Shown here: piece by piece, positions 1-10,719 of the stretch
How the letters are laid out: each line of letters begins with the position of its first letter
Position numbering within the stretch: position 1 is the first letter of the stretch
DNA from: Terebella lapidaria
Lineage: Eukaryota > Annelida > Polychaeta > Terebellida > Terebellidae
Assembly (NCBI GenBank): GCA_949152475.1
Contig: OX424560.1
Coordinates: forward strand, 42,238,719 to 42,302,718
DNA: 64,000 nt
Reading direction: 5' to 3'
Translations under genes and position numbers: made by a program
The notes under the pieces: generated by a model
The model's input: the letters and a program-made list of their open reading frames with translations, nothing else
What the model was told of the DNA's origin: nothing
Databases searched by the model: none

Positions 1-3000
1 GACCTTTGACCTCATTTCCAAGGTCGCAGGACAAAATTGCTAATATCTCGCTTATTATCGACTTTACAGCTTAGGAATCAATTGTGAACATATAGGAAAT
101 GATATATGCTGAAAATTCTCGTGACCTTGAATTTGACCTTTGACCTCATTTTCAAGGTCACAGGACAAAACGGCCAATATCTTGCTTATAAGCGACTTTA
201 CAGCTTAGGAATCAATTGTGAACATATAGGAAATGATATCTGCTGAAAATTCTCATGACCTTGAATTTGACCTTTGACCTCATTTTCAAGCTCACATGAC
301 AAAATGGCTAATATCTTGCTTATTATCGACTTTACAGCTTAGGAATCAATTGTGAACATATAGGAAATGATATATGCTGAATATTCTCATGACCTTGAAT
401 TTGACCTTTGACCTCATTTCCAAGGTCACAGGACAAATGTGCTAATATCTCGCTTATTATCGACTTTACAGCTTAGGAATCAATTGTGAACATATAGGAA
501 ATGATATATGTTGAATATTCTCATGACCTTGAATTTGACCTTTGAACTCATTTTCAAGGTCACAGGACAAAATGGCCAATATCTTGCTTATTAACGCCTT
601 TACAGCTTAGAAATCAATTGTGAACATATAGGAAATGATATATGCTGAATATTCTAGTGACCTTGAATTTGACTTTTGACCTCATTTTCAAGGTCAACAG
701 GACAAAATGGCTAATATCTCGCTTATTATCGACTTTACAGCTTAGGAATCAATTGTGAACATATAGGAAAATATATATTCTGAATATTTTAATGACATTG
801 AATTTGACCTTTGACCTAAATTTCAAGGTCAGTCATTTTATTTTCAAAGTCAGATTATAAAATGGCTTATATCTCGCTTATTATCAAATTTACAGCTTAG
901 GGGTCCATAGTGAACATATAGGAAATGATGTATGCTGTATAGTTTGGTGATCTAGAATTTAACCTTTGATCCCATTTTCAAGGTTAGAGATATGGCGATT
1001 TCAGTGGTCACCTTGAATTTGACCTTAAACTTTCTCGGCTTAACTCTGTATATTTCTCCGGTAACCTTTCTAGCCCATTGGGCTAATTTTTTTATTGATG
1101 CATAACACTCCTCATATGTACCCCTGTGACATGTATAAATTTCGTTGCGCTTGAATCGCTCGAAGTGGGCCATTTTGGGCCCAAACTCGGCCCAAATGGG
1201 ACTTTCCCATGTTAAATTCTCCTATGCTTTATAATGGGACACATTAAAGCCTAATATCTCACTTAATATTGAGATTAGAGACTAGGAATCAATTGTGGAC
1301 ATATAGGAAATGATATATGCTGAATATTGTCGTGACCTTGAATTTGACCTCTGACCTTGGTTTCAAGGTCAGAGCGGCCGTTTTCGTCGAAAAATGGCCA
1401 ATTTTGGACTTCGATGGTCGTTTTCTCAAAATCTGTTCAGTAACTTTTTTTTCTTATTGATGAAAAACACTCCTCATATGTACCCCTGTGACATGTATAA
1501 ATTTCGTTGCTCTTGAATCGCTTGAAGTGGGCCATTTTGGGCCCAAACTCGGCCCAAATGTGACTTTCCCATGTTAAATTTTCCTATGCTTTATAATGGC
1601 ACACATTAAGCCTAATATCTCACTTAATATTGAAATTAGAGACTAGGAATGAATTGTGGACATATAGGAAATGATATATGCTGAATATTCTCGTGACCTT
1701 GAATTTGACTTTTGACCTCATTTTCAAGGTCACAGGACAAAATGGCTAATATCTCGCTTATTATCGACTTTACAGCTTAGGAATCAGTTGTGAACATATA
1801 GGAAATGATATATGCTGAATATTCTTGTGACCTTAAATTTGACCTTTGACCTCATTTTCAAGGTCACATGACAAAATGGCTAATATCTCGCTTATTATCG
1901 ACTTTACAGTTTAGGAATCAATTGTGAACATATAGGAAATGATATATGCTGAATATTTTCGTGACCTTGAATTTGACCTTTGACCTCATTTCCAAGGTCG
2001 CAGGACAAAATTGCTAATATCTCGCTTATTATCGACTTTACAGCTTAGGAATCAATTGTGAACATATAGGAAATGATATATGCTGAATATTCTCGTGGCT
2101 TTGAATTTGAGCTTTGACCTCATTTTCAAGGTCACAGGACAAAATGGCCAATATCTTGCTTATTAGCGACTTCACAGCTTAGGAATCGATTGTGAACATA
2201 TAGGAAATGATATATGCTGAAAATTCTCGTGACCTTGAATTTGACCTTTGACCTCATTTTCAAGGTCACAGGACAAAACGGCCAATATCTTGCTTATAAG
2301 CGACTTTACAGCTTAGGAATCAATTGTGAACATATAGGAAATGATATCTGCTGAAAATTCTCATGACCTTGAATTTGACCTTTGACCTCATTTTCAAGCT
2401 CACATGACAAAATGGCTAATATCTTGCTTATTATCGACTTTACAGCTTAGGAATCAATTGTGAACATATAGGAAATGATATATGCTGAATATTCTCATGA
2501 CCTTGAATTTGACCTTTGACCTCATTTTCAAGGTCACAGGACAAATGTGCTAATATCTCGCTTATTATCGACTTTACAGCTTAGGAATCAATTGTGAACA
2601 TATAGGAAATGATATATGTTGAATATTCTCATGACCTTGAATTTGACCTTTGAACTCATTTTCAAGGTCACAGGACAAAATGGCCAATATCTTGCTTATT
2701 AGCGCCTTTACAGCTTAGAAATCATTTGTGAACATATAGGAAATGATATATGCTGAATATTCTAGTGACCTTGAATTTGACTTTTGACCTCATTTTCAAG
2801 GTCAACAGGACAAAATGGCTAATATCTCGCTTATTATCGACTTTACAGCTTAGGAATCAATTGTGAACATATAGGAAAATATATATTCTGAATATTTTAA
2901 TGATATTGAATTTGACCTTTGACCTAAATTTCAAGGTCAGTCATTTTATTTTCAAAGTCAGATTACAAAATGGCTTATATCTCGCTTATTATCAAATTTA

Positions 3001-3200
3001 CAGCTTAGGGGTCCATAGTGAACATATAGGAAATGATGTATGCTGTATAGTTTGGTGATCTAGAATTTAACCTTTGATCCCATTTTCAAGGTTAGAGATA
3101 TGGCGATTTCAGTGGTCACCTTGAATTTGACCTTAAACTTTCTCGGCTTAACTCTGTATATTTCTCCGGTAACCTTTCTAGCCCATTGGGCTAATTTTTT
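1..3200. repeat. Tandem array of about 134-bp units (A-type)
   Basis: The block is head-to-tail copies of a unit near 134 bp (for example starts at 257, 391 and 525). Each unit holds TGACCTTGA, then TGACCTTTGACCT, then TCAAGGTCA, then an AT-rich stretch with GAACATATAGGAAATGATAT. About 22 units lie here. A larger duplication is superimposed: the sequence from position 1 to about 1092 returns at 1975-3200, the second copy carrying one extra 134-bp unit. A diverged spacer at about 1093-1330 and 1380-1600 resembles 3380-3600 inside element A, so this block is probably an eroded or head-less element of the same type. No gene is seen; short reading frames here are repeat artefacts. Confidence 0.9.
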
Positions 3201-5059
3201 AGGTTACCGGACCTATGGTCCGATAACCTATTGGCATGGCGTTGCGTCCGTCGTCCGTCGTCGTCGACGTCCACATTTTTATCTTTTTTGTTTACGGGCG
3301 AATTCTTCTGAAATTTTGCACAAAAATACTTAAAAATATTTCAAGAAGGAGGTATTTTTTAGTTTTTTGATTTTCGCATTTTTTTCAAAATGGCGGCCGT
3401 TTTCGACGAAAAATGCCTGATTTTGGACTTTGGTGGCCATTTTCTCAAAATCTGTTCAGTAACCTTTTTTCTTTTTGATACATAACACTCCTGATATGTA
3501 CTCCTATGATGACTATAAATTTCCTTGCGCTTGAATCGCTCGAAGTGGACCATTTTGGCCCAAACTCGGCCCAAATGGGACTTTCCCATGTTAAATTCTC
3601 CTATGCTTTATAATGGGACACATTATGCCTAATATCTCACTTAATATTGAGATTAGAGACTAGGAATCAATTGTGGACATATAGGAAATGATATATGCTG
3701 AATATTCTCGTGACCTTGAATTTGACCTCTGACCTCAATTTCAAGGTCAGAGCACAAAATGGCTGATATCTCGCTTATTATCAACTCTACAGCTTAGGAA
3801 TCAATTGTGGACATATAGGAAGTGATATATGCTGAATATTCTGATGACCTTGAATTTGACCTTTGACCCCATTTTCAAGGTCATAGGACAAAATGACTAA
3901 TATCTCGCTTGTTATCGACTTTACAGCTTAGGAATCAGTTATCAACATATAGGAAATGATATATGCAGATTATTGTCATGACCTTGAATTTGACCTTTGA
4001 CCTCATTTTCAAGGTCACAGGACAAAATGGCTAATATCTCACTTATTATCGACTCTACAGCTTAGGAATCAATTGTGGACATATAGGAAATGATATATGC
4101 TGAATATTCTGATGACCTTGAATTTGACCTTTGACGGCATTTTCAAGGTCATAGGACAAAATGGCTAATATCTCACTTGTTATTGACTTCACAGCTTAGG
4201 AATCAGTTATGAACATATAGGAAATGATATATGCAGATTATTGTCATGACCTTGAATTTGACCTTTCACCTCATTTTCAAGGTCACAGGACAAAATGGCT
4301 AATATCTCACTTATTATCGATTTTACAGCTTAGGAATCAATTGTGGACATGTAGGAAATGATATATGCTGAATATTCTCGGACCTTGAATTTGACCTCTG
4401 ACCTCATTCTCAAGGTCCAAGGACAAACTGGCTCATATCTTGCTCCTCTATTGACTGTATGGCTTGGGAATCAATTGTGGACATGATATAGAAAATGATA
4501 TACACTGAATATTTTGATGACCTTGAATTTGACCTTTGCCCCTTCATTTTCAAGGCCACAGCACAAAATTGCTAATATCTCGCTGATTATTGAATTTACA
4601 GCTTAGCAATCAACTGTCGACATGATATATGCTTAATGTTATATATGCTGAATATTCTCTTGACCTTGAATTCAACCAGTGACCTGGCTAACATCTAAAA
4701 TAATAAACATTGTCCGGTAACCTATCTTTGGCCCTTGGCCTAATTTTGGCCATATCTCAGAAATGATGCATCGTTGAATGAAACGGATGTTATTTTTGGA
4801 CTCGTGGTACTAGACAAACATGTCTTAGGGGTATGTTGGGTGAACTTGTCCCTGGGCCAAATTTTTTTTCTGCTGAGTCGGCATTTTTCATTTTCGGCCA
4901 TATCTCATTTATTTTCATTCATATCTCAGAAACCGTCCTCTTAGAGTGAAACGGATGTATCTACATAATCATTTTGGTTGCAGAGTCAGTAATTAACAGT
5001 TCAGCTGTGATTGTGTTGTTAATCCAAATGCCCCAAGGCCTCTAGGCTTTTACGTCTAG
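3201..5059 (+). mobile_element. Helentron-like non-autonomous element A
   Basis: The proposed 5' end is a stem-loop at 3201-3229 (AGGTTACCGGACC paired with GGTCCGATAACCT), followed by TATTGG and a GTCCGTCGTC-rich stretch. The middle has about eight 134-bp A-type units (3600-4680). A tail shared with element C (GCTGAGTCGGCATTTTTC, AGACAAACATGTCTTAGG) follows. The 3' end is an imperfect stem-loop (AAGGCCTCTAGGCTTTT, 5036-5052), then ACGTCTAG and T. A subterminal hairpin followed by CTAG/T is what Helitron and Helentron 3' ends look like, and tandem repeats in the middle are known for the non-autonomous HINE class. No Rep-helicase is encoded. Family membership is inferred from architecture only; orientation is set by the 3' hairpin. 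Confidence 0.6.
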
Positions 5060-5586
5060 TTGTATCCCCTGAACGAAGTTCGGCGGATACTATGGATTTG
5101 TCTTTGTCGCGCCGCGTCCGCGCCCGCGTCCGCGTCCGCAGACACTTTCTTGTGAACGCGCTACAGGCTGCAAATCTTAACCGATTCTAATAATTTTTCA
5201 TACAGACACATCTTATGGTAAGATCCCGACACCAATCGATTTTGGTTGCCATAGCAACCAAATTGGCCGATTGGCGACACATTTTGTGCTCAAATTAGCC
5301 TGTTTAACACACATGGCTTGTGAACGCTCTACGAGTGGGAGTTTTCAATGAAGGATGATGAAATCGCACAGACTCGGAGTGAAAGACCCTCACACGAAAC
5401 CTATCGTTTTTCAGAATGATCGAAAAAATATTAATTAGTTAACGGACTAACTTATTACGAACGTTAAAATACCGACTTGAACATCTGTGATCAATCCAAT
5501 ACCCTGTACTATGAAAACAAATAGCACTGGATTCTTGTTCAGAATAGAGGACTGATGTTTTTAGTGAAAACAGTTCGATATTATCG

Positions 5587-5990
5587 AATAAGTTAACCTT
5601 AATTTTACTAGTTAAGTCTATTATTGACCACGATTAAAATAGTTAAGATGAGAAACATTTATTATTAAGCTCAACAAGGTGAAGGTTTTGTCCAGTACAG
5701 ATTTCATGAGTGTAACCGAATAAGTTAACCTTATTATTACTAGTTAAGTCTATTATTGACCACAATAAGAATAGTTACGACAGGAAATATTTATTATTGG
5801 GCTCAACAAGGTAAAGGTTCTGTCCAGTAGAGATTTTATGGCTGTAACCAAATAAGTTAACATTATTTTTGCTAGTTAAATCTATCATTGACCTCAATAA
5901 TAATAGTTAAGACGAGAAACATTTATTATTGAGCTCAACAAGGTAAAGGTTTTGTCCAGTAGAGATATCTGAGTGTAACTGGATAAGTTA
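5587..5990. repeat. 132-bp tandem repeats in element B
   Basis: The landmark AATAAGTTAAC occurs at 5587, 5719, 5851 and (as a variant) 5982, giving a period of 131-132 bp. Units share TATTATTGACC and GCTCAACAAGGT. This is the first of the two central arrays of element B. Confidence 0.85.
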
Positions 5991-6013
5991 ACATTATTTT
6001 TACTAAAACATTG

Positions 6014-6390
6014 ATCTGGCTCGAATTTCATCATCTTGAAATGCAGTTTTGGTCAACTTTTACTCTGAATTTCAACTTGAAACCACGTTTGGCACATATT
6101 ATGAGTTAAAATATAACTTATGGCGAAAAGTTCAATCTGTCTCCAATTTTGTCATCTTGAAATGCAGTTTTGGTCAACTTTTACTTTGAATTTCAACTTG
6201 GAAACAAGTTTGTTACATATTATGAGTTGATATATAACTTATGGTGAAAAGTTCGATCTGGCTCCAATTTAGTGATCTTGAAATGCAGTTTTGGTCAATT
6301 TTTACTTTGAATTTTAACTTGGAACCAAGTATGTCAAAAATCCTGAGTTGAAATATAACTTTAGTTGAAAAGTATGATCTGGCTGTGATT
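6014..6390. repeat. 121-bp tandem repeats in element B
   Basis: ATCTG landmarks lie at 6014, 6135, 6256 and 6377, an exact 121-bp period. Units share CTTGAAATGCAGTTTTGGTC. This is the second central array of element B. Confidence 0.85.
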
Positions 6391-6719
6391 TCGTTTTTGT
6401 TATCGAACATGTCGAAATGGACATTCATATGCAGTGGTTTCAGTGGTGATCTTGAATTCACCCTTCAATAACCTTGAAAGATTACTTTAGCAATTTTGGT
6501 GGGAAAAAAAAAACAGTTGTGGCCTAAGATTTTACATTTCTCTGGTAATCTTCTCTATCCCTTGTTCTAGTTTTTCACACTTATTAGTAATATATTTGGG
6601 GCATGAGGAATGATAGTGCTACGGGGGATACACCCAAGCGGTCGTAGGCGACCGGAAGCGTCTAGTTATATTTCAAATTTATCTTGAAAACACTGTCTTT
6701 CTCTTCTCCCCTCTCTTTT

Positions 6720-7400
6720 TCCGGGGGGGGGGGGATGAATCCCACCCACTGTTGACTAACATTGCATGTATTTATCGGGGTCCTGCAGCAGACAGGTATA
6801 ACACCGGTCTGGTATCCACATGGGTGATTAATGCTGCGTTCAAACCAAGTTGTGAAGACGGTACACACCGCCGGTGACGTCGACTGTCACAGGCGGTGAG
6901 TGTTGGTTTGAACGCAGCATCGTTAACCACCGCCAGTGAAATAGGAGATAGGCTATTTCACTGGCGGTGAAAATGGATGCGCTAAAAAATTTCCCACTTC
7001 ACCGCTGGTGAACACCGTCGGTAACGTGGCTTGAATGCAAATCACTGGTGGTGAACTGGGAAACACCGTATTCACAAGTTGGTTTGAACGCAGCATTATG
7101 CGAGCGCAGCATTACAGTCGACGTCACCGGCGGTGTGCACCGTCTTCACAACTTGGTTTGAACGCAGCATTACTTGACCAGGCTGGTGTGGCTGAGCAAT
7201 GGGATACAGCTGACGTAGGGACGAGGTCTATCCAAAGAGGGAAGTACCGTAGCATTATGACGTGGTGGGGCTACACGAGAAGTAACACCACGGTTATGGT
7301 GCACAGATGCTGGCAGATTTATAAAGACATTAATGATTTATACCTCTTTATCATGGGGTCGCCGAACTTTACACCACACAAAGCAACCACCGACACATAA
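6720..7400 (+). repeat. Dispersed repeat family R1, copy 1 (split by a MITE)
   Basis: The segments 6740-6830 and 7171-7390 match, in order, parts of 8708-9110: CACTGTTGACT, GGTATA.CAC, CATATGGGTGATTA, CTTGACCAGG, GGGATACAGCTGAC, ACGAGGTCT, GACGTGGTGG and GTCGCTGAACTTTACA (with small differences). I cannot assign the family. The copy is interrupted by the MITE at 6831-7170. A short open frame crosses it but does not resemble a protein family. Confidence 0.6.
6831..7170. mobile_element. MITE with about 57-bp terminal inverted repeats
   Basis: The ends are ATGCTGCGTTCAAACCAAG and its inverse. They are paired over about 57 bp with one visible mismatch, up to the GTCGAC at about 6884 and 7110. 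TA flanks both ends (6829-6830, 7171-7172). The related R1 copy at 8971-9000 runs through this position without the element, so it serves as a near-empty site. Additional inverted copies of the end motif lie inside (6905-6923, 7072-7100). It encodes no protein. The superfamily is not fixed by the sequence. Confidence 0.8.
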
Positions 7401-7571
7401 CAATCATAGGCGGATAACCCCTCCCCTCCAAAAAAAAAAAAGTTGGATCCTCCTGAAATCTTGAGGGAGACGGAGAGGCGTCCTGGCCCGGTACTGAATT
7501 GTACACCTCAAAAGTGGTATGAGAGGCATGAATTTAGCCAATTTTCTTGGGTGCTGTATACTCTTAGCTGT

Positions 7572-7994
7572 TTAAGGTAGTCCGCTCCAAACAGTGAGGG
7601 GAGGGGGTCAGCGAGTTTTTAAGAATAAATAACTGTATCAACATAATCTAGAGCTTCAAAATGAGATATTTTATAGAGTATCTGTTCAACATCCTAAAAC
7701 TGAAGAGAAAATATGGGGTCACCGTATTCGTTCGCGAGGAAAACACGATGCAAGATGTGAGTATGGACAAAAAATGTGCAAAAATGCCATAATTTATGTC
7801 ATTTTAGGTGAATGTGTGTGATTTTGATGGAATATGTAGAAAAAACGAGCACCGTGACCCCGTATTTTCTTTTCAGTATTAGGATGCTGATCAGTTACTC
7901 TATAAAATAGGGCATTTTGAAGAGATAATATTCAAGAAATTACTTTTAAATTGTGACTCTTCGTTACCTCAATGTTTGTAGCGGACTACGTTAA
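7572..7994. mobile_element. TTAA-bounded foldback MITE, copy 1
   Basis: The element runs from TTAAGGTAGTCCGCTCC to GCGGACTACGTTAA, 423 bp. It is largely a long imperfect palindrome: GAAAAGAAAATA..GGGGTCACCG on the left is mirrored by GGTGACCCCGTATTTTC on the right, and TGATCAG-type sequences are mirrored further out. A second copy of identical length in reverse orientation is at 32231-32653. TTAA at both ends is typical of piggyBac-type target duplications, but no transposase is present, so the superfamily is a guess. Confidence 0.75.
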
Positions 7995-8099
7995 GCAAAA
8001 CATCACAAAGAGCAGATCCTGGGCTGTGAATCTTCGAAGTTATTCATAATGGTGAAAAAGATCTTGGACTCTGTTGTGTCACCCGGATTACCGACCTAC

Positions 8100-8706
8100 A
8101 TAAATCCTCAGGAATGAATGACTATTTTGCTGCAAGTTTCAATGAATATTTTGCTGCAAAAATTTAAAAAGTACGAGCTGATATCACCGGCAAAACACAC
8201 ACAACGTTCGTCCATCATGAAGTTCAATAATCTCGTGACGACTTCAGTGAGTTTGGCACCGTGACAGCTGAGGACATCCGTGGCGCCCTCGGTAAACCCA
8301 AACTCAAGTGTTGCTCTCTGGATCCAGTTACGTTGCAGATTCTAACCCCATGTCTCGATGTATTGAATCCAGTCCTCGTTTCGATTGCTCAAAGCTCGTT
8401 GTCATCTGGACGTGTTCCTTCTGAGTTGAAACAAGCCCTCGCCATGCCCCTAATCAAGAAAACCAACCTCAACCCGGAATCACTGGCTAGTTATCGGCCT
8501 GTATCACAGCTGCCACTCGATCGTTGCCAATCTTTTGGAGCATATTATTGTCGCGAGATTGTCCAGGCACATCAATGACCATGGTCTGTATGACCAATTC
8601 CACTCAGCATATCGTAATCGTGATAGAAGACAGTACGGAGACAGCACTGGTTTATGTGAGCAATGACATTCTCCGGTCTGTGATCGTGGGGATGAAGTGC
8701 TATTAA
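8100..8706 (+). mobile_element. LINE reverse-transcriptase fragment (CR1/L2-like), broken
   Basis: A frame at 8261-8578 reads LKCCSLDPVTLQILTPCLDV, then SSLSSGRVPSELKQALAMPL and SYRPVSQLPLDRC. This matches the start of the RT domain in CR1/L2/Jockey-type LINEs (usual form CSLDPIPT...YRPVSNLPFLSK). Homology then moves to another frame (LLEHIIVARLSRHINDHGL, about 8533-8600) and again to a third (EDSTETALVYVSNDILRSV, about 8625-8690), so at least two frameshifts are present. Upstream, 8110-8170 may code for the preceding FAASFNEYFAAKI-like stretch. The piece stops where R1 copy 2 begins. It is a dead fragment lacking the catalytic YADD region. Confidence 0.75.
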
Positions 8707-8707
8707 T

Positions 8708-9110
8708 GCTGTAGCGTTATGACGTGGTGGCTACATTAGTAGTGACACCACAGTTATGGCATTTGCTGACACTCCAGTAATGGAGTATACCTCTTTATCG
8801 TGGGGTCGCTGAACTTTACATTGGTGCCTGACCTTTCGAACCACAGTGGTTTGTCTCAGCGTCGGTCCTGGGTCGGCTCCCACTGTTGACTCACATCACG
8901 TGTAAATATCGGGTTCCTGGTCCCTGACCGCAGAGAGGTATAGCACTTCTCTGGGGCACCCATATGGGTGATTAACTTGACCAGGGTGATGTGGCTCAAC
9001 AGTGGGATACAGCTGACCTCGGGGACGAGGTCTCTCCAAAAGGGGAAAGCACTGTAGCGTTATGGCGTGGTGGCTACATTAGTAGTGACACCACAGTGTC
9101 TCGGTTCACT
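8708..9110 (+). repeat. Dispersed repeat family R1, copy 2
   Basis: This copy matches 6740-7390 in pieces and itself contains GTAGCGTTATG..CGTGGTGGCTACA twice (8711 and 9056), so R1 is internally repetitive or arranged in tandem. It provides the uninterrupted counterpart (GGGTGATTAACTTGACCAGG, about 8967-8986) of the MITE insertion site at 6831-7170. No coding is evident. Confidence 0.55.
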
Positions 9111-9639
9111 CAGTCGTATAAATGAGTACCCGATTGGCAGTAAAGGTCTATGTTTTGTTCATGGCGGTCCAGGACAGTCCTGAGTTCATCGAAGATTATC
9201 CTCAGTGGCAGGGGTTCATGTGTTTGCAACGTGTTGAGTGGAAAATCAGTATGTGGTTCCGAAATGCTGATTTGGGTCATTGGATGTTATGACATGTTGA
9301 TCAGCATGATATGGGCTGGGTGATCCATGGTTTGTCTACGGCAGTGCTCCGAATGTTGTTCATCCTTGCTGGCACCTTATTCAGCTGTAGTGCTGCTGTG
9401 TTCTACTAAAGGTCCAAAGTTGATCCTTGGTGACAATGTTTCAGTCTGGGGGTGATGAACAGTTGTTGATTTACATGTATTACGACATCTTTTGATTTTG
9501 GGTGTTCCTGAATGATCCTTGTTAGGATCTAATTTCGACTGGTACCTCACCCCTCCAGTATTTTCAGCAGAGTGTCCATATTCCCAAGATGAACGTTGTC
9601 GACGCCAGGGTGTTATCCAGTTCCGTCATTCGAAACTAA

Positions 9640-9955
9640 CTTACCACATTGTAGGACTTGCAAAGTCGGCCACCATTGAACAACGATACATTGGCTGTCT
9701 CCGGAAATACATAGACATAGACAGTGCGAAGGCACTTATAAATGCCTTTGCCATAAGCAGACTGGTTTACTGCAATGTGTTGTTTTATGGACTCCCTGAT
9801 TCCTCCTTGATGACTCAGTCATCTGCAATGACTGCAAAATACTTCCGCCAGAATAGTGACACATACACATAAGTATGAACATATCACACCCATACTCGCT
9901 CAGTTGCACTGGCTACCGGTAAAATATAGATCAATGTACAAAATTCTGCTCCTAG
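9640..9955 (+). mobile_element. LINE 3'-end coding fragment, first copy
   Basis: The frame reads GCLRKYIDIDSAKALINAFA, then SRLVYCNVLFYGLPDSSL. A neighbouring frame follows with YEHITPILAQLHWLPVKYR. These are the conserved C-terminal blocks of CR1/L2-type LINE polymerases (S/RLDYCNSLLYGLP and ITPIL..LHWLPV). At least one frameshift separates them, near 9850-9870. The fragment ends abruptly at the junction with the antisense Gypsy remnant. Confidence 0.7.
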
Positions 9956-10024
9956 GATGGGCGGGTATAGGATTTGGGGGGGGGGGGAGGTTGGGCTTGG
10001 CAAATCATCCCAATCATCAAGGAG

Positions 10025-10533
10025 GACTCACTAGGGCTGAGATGCACCCGCGGATCATACGCAGACTGGTTGTGCCTGTAACGCCGGGTCCACGCCAACA
10101 CAACTGAGCACAAAGTTGCTTGCGTCAGTGTCCAACATGAACTCACAGTTGGGGAGCGGGTGCTGGAGCACAGGCGCGCAAACCAAGGCTTTCCAGAGGT
10201 CTGCGAAGCTGCGGAGGAACCGGCGATGGTAGCTCACAAAGCCCAAGGAGGACCTCACGTTGGCCACTTTCAGGGCCGGGACCACCTCTGCACGGCTTCA
10301 AGCTTCATACGGTATGGATGAATACATGTGCCTGTTAACATGAAGCCCAAGTATGAAAATCTCCTGGGCAAAGGGTTCGCACTTGGACGGCTTCAGTTTG
10401 AGTCCTACTACCCAATGCGATGGAGCACCATCTGGAGTTTGGTGAAGGTTTCCTAAAAAAAAGCAGCTGCACACGATGACATCGTCAATGTACATCTTAC
10501 ATCGCCTCCAGAGGAAACCTTTCAGTACCATCA
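10025..10533 (-). mobile_element. Antisense Gypsy pol remnant, first copy (fossil)
   Basis: Read on the minus strand this matches the RT and RNase H region of Gypsy elements: SYHRRF, then CEFMLDTDASNF, with KLKPSKCE and MYIDDVIV upstream. It is closest to the Gypsy copy at 13855-16512 in this window (SYHRRF, DCEFILDTDASNFAL). It is a short, heavily degraded fragment with several breaks and no LTR. Confidence 0.75.
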
Positions 10534-10719
10534 GGCCGTCCTGGACTGGTACTTTTCCAGCCTTGAATCAAATCTGTGTTGACTCCATGATGGGTTCATA
10601 ATTTCCATTATGATCCGCGATTGTCTATCAATGTCCTGGTCACCAAGAAAGTCAGGTGCATCAAATTCACTAGTGTCATCTCAGACGATCCAGGACTATT
10701 TTGCAATCCTGGGTGGAAA

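Larger units (their letters stand above)
5061..6665 (+). mobile_element. Helentron-like non-autonomous element B
   Basis: It starts with a stem-loop at 5062-5090 (GTATCCCCTGAAC paired with GTTCGGCGGATAC), then TATGGATTTGTC and a GCGTCCGCG stretch. It contains two different central tandem arrays: about 132 bp x 3 (5587-5990) and 121 bp x 3 (6014-6390). It ends with a stem-loop CGGTCG-TAGG-CGACCG (6637-6652), then GAAGCGTCTAG and T. It begins one base after the CTAG of element A, as if inserted exactly at A's end. Nothing is encoded. Its head recurs at 49019-49104 and its 132-bp unit recurs at 44130-44215 and 45410-45600. Confidence 0.6.
9145..10533. repeat. 1.57-kb segmental tandem duplication, first copy
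   Basis: From GGTCTATGTTTTGTTCATGG (9145) to CCTTTCAGTACCAT (10533) the sequence recurs at 10720-12106, with offsets of 1574-1576 bp and only scattered differences. The unit is a composite: an unclassified 5' part, a LINE 3' coding fragment (9640-9955), a G-run (about 9976-9987) and an antisense Gypsy remnant (10025-10533). A unique 186-bp spacer (10534-10719) separates the copies. Confidence 0.85.

Noticed and set aside
952-3589. Short frames of 70-80 codons in the first 3.6 kb
   Set aside because: They follow the 134-bp repeats and their spacer and recur with them; no sign of coding selection.
7035-7400. 121-codon plus-strand frame
   Set aside because: It starts within the MITE and runs into repeat R1; no domain, and the related copy at 8708 does not keep it open.
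8820-8850. tRNA-like or SINE B-box sequence around TTTCGAACCACAG
   Set aside because: No A box at the right distance and no cloverleaf can be drawn.
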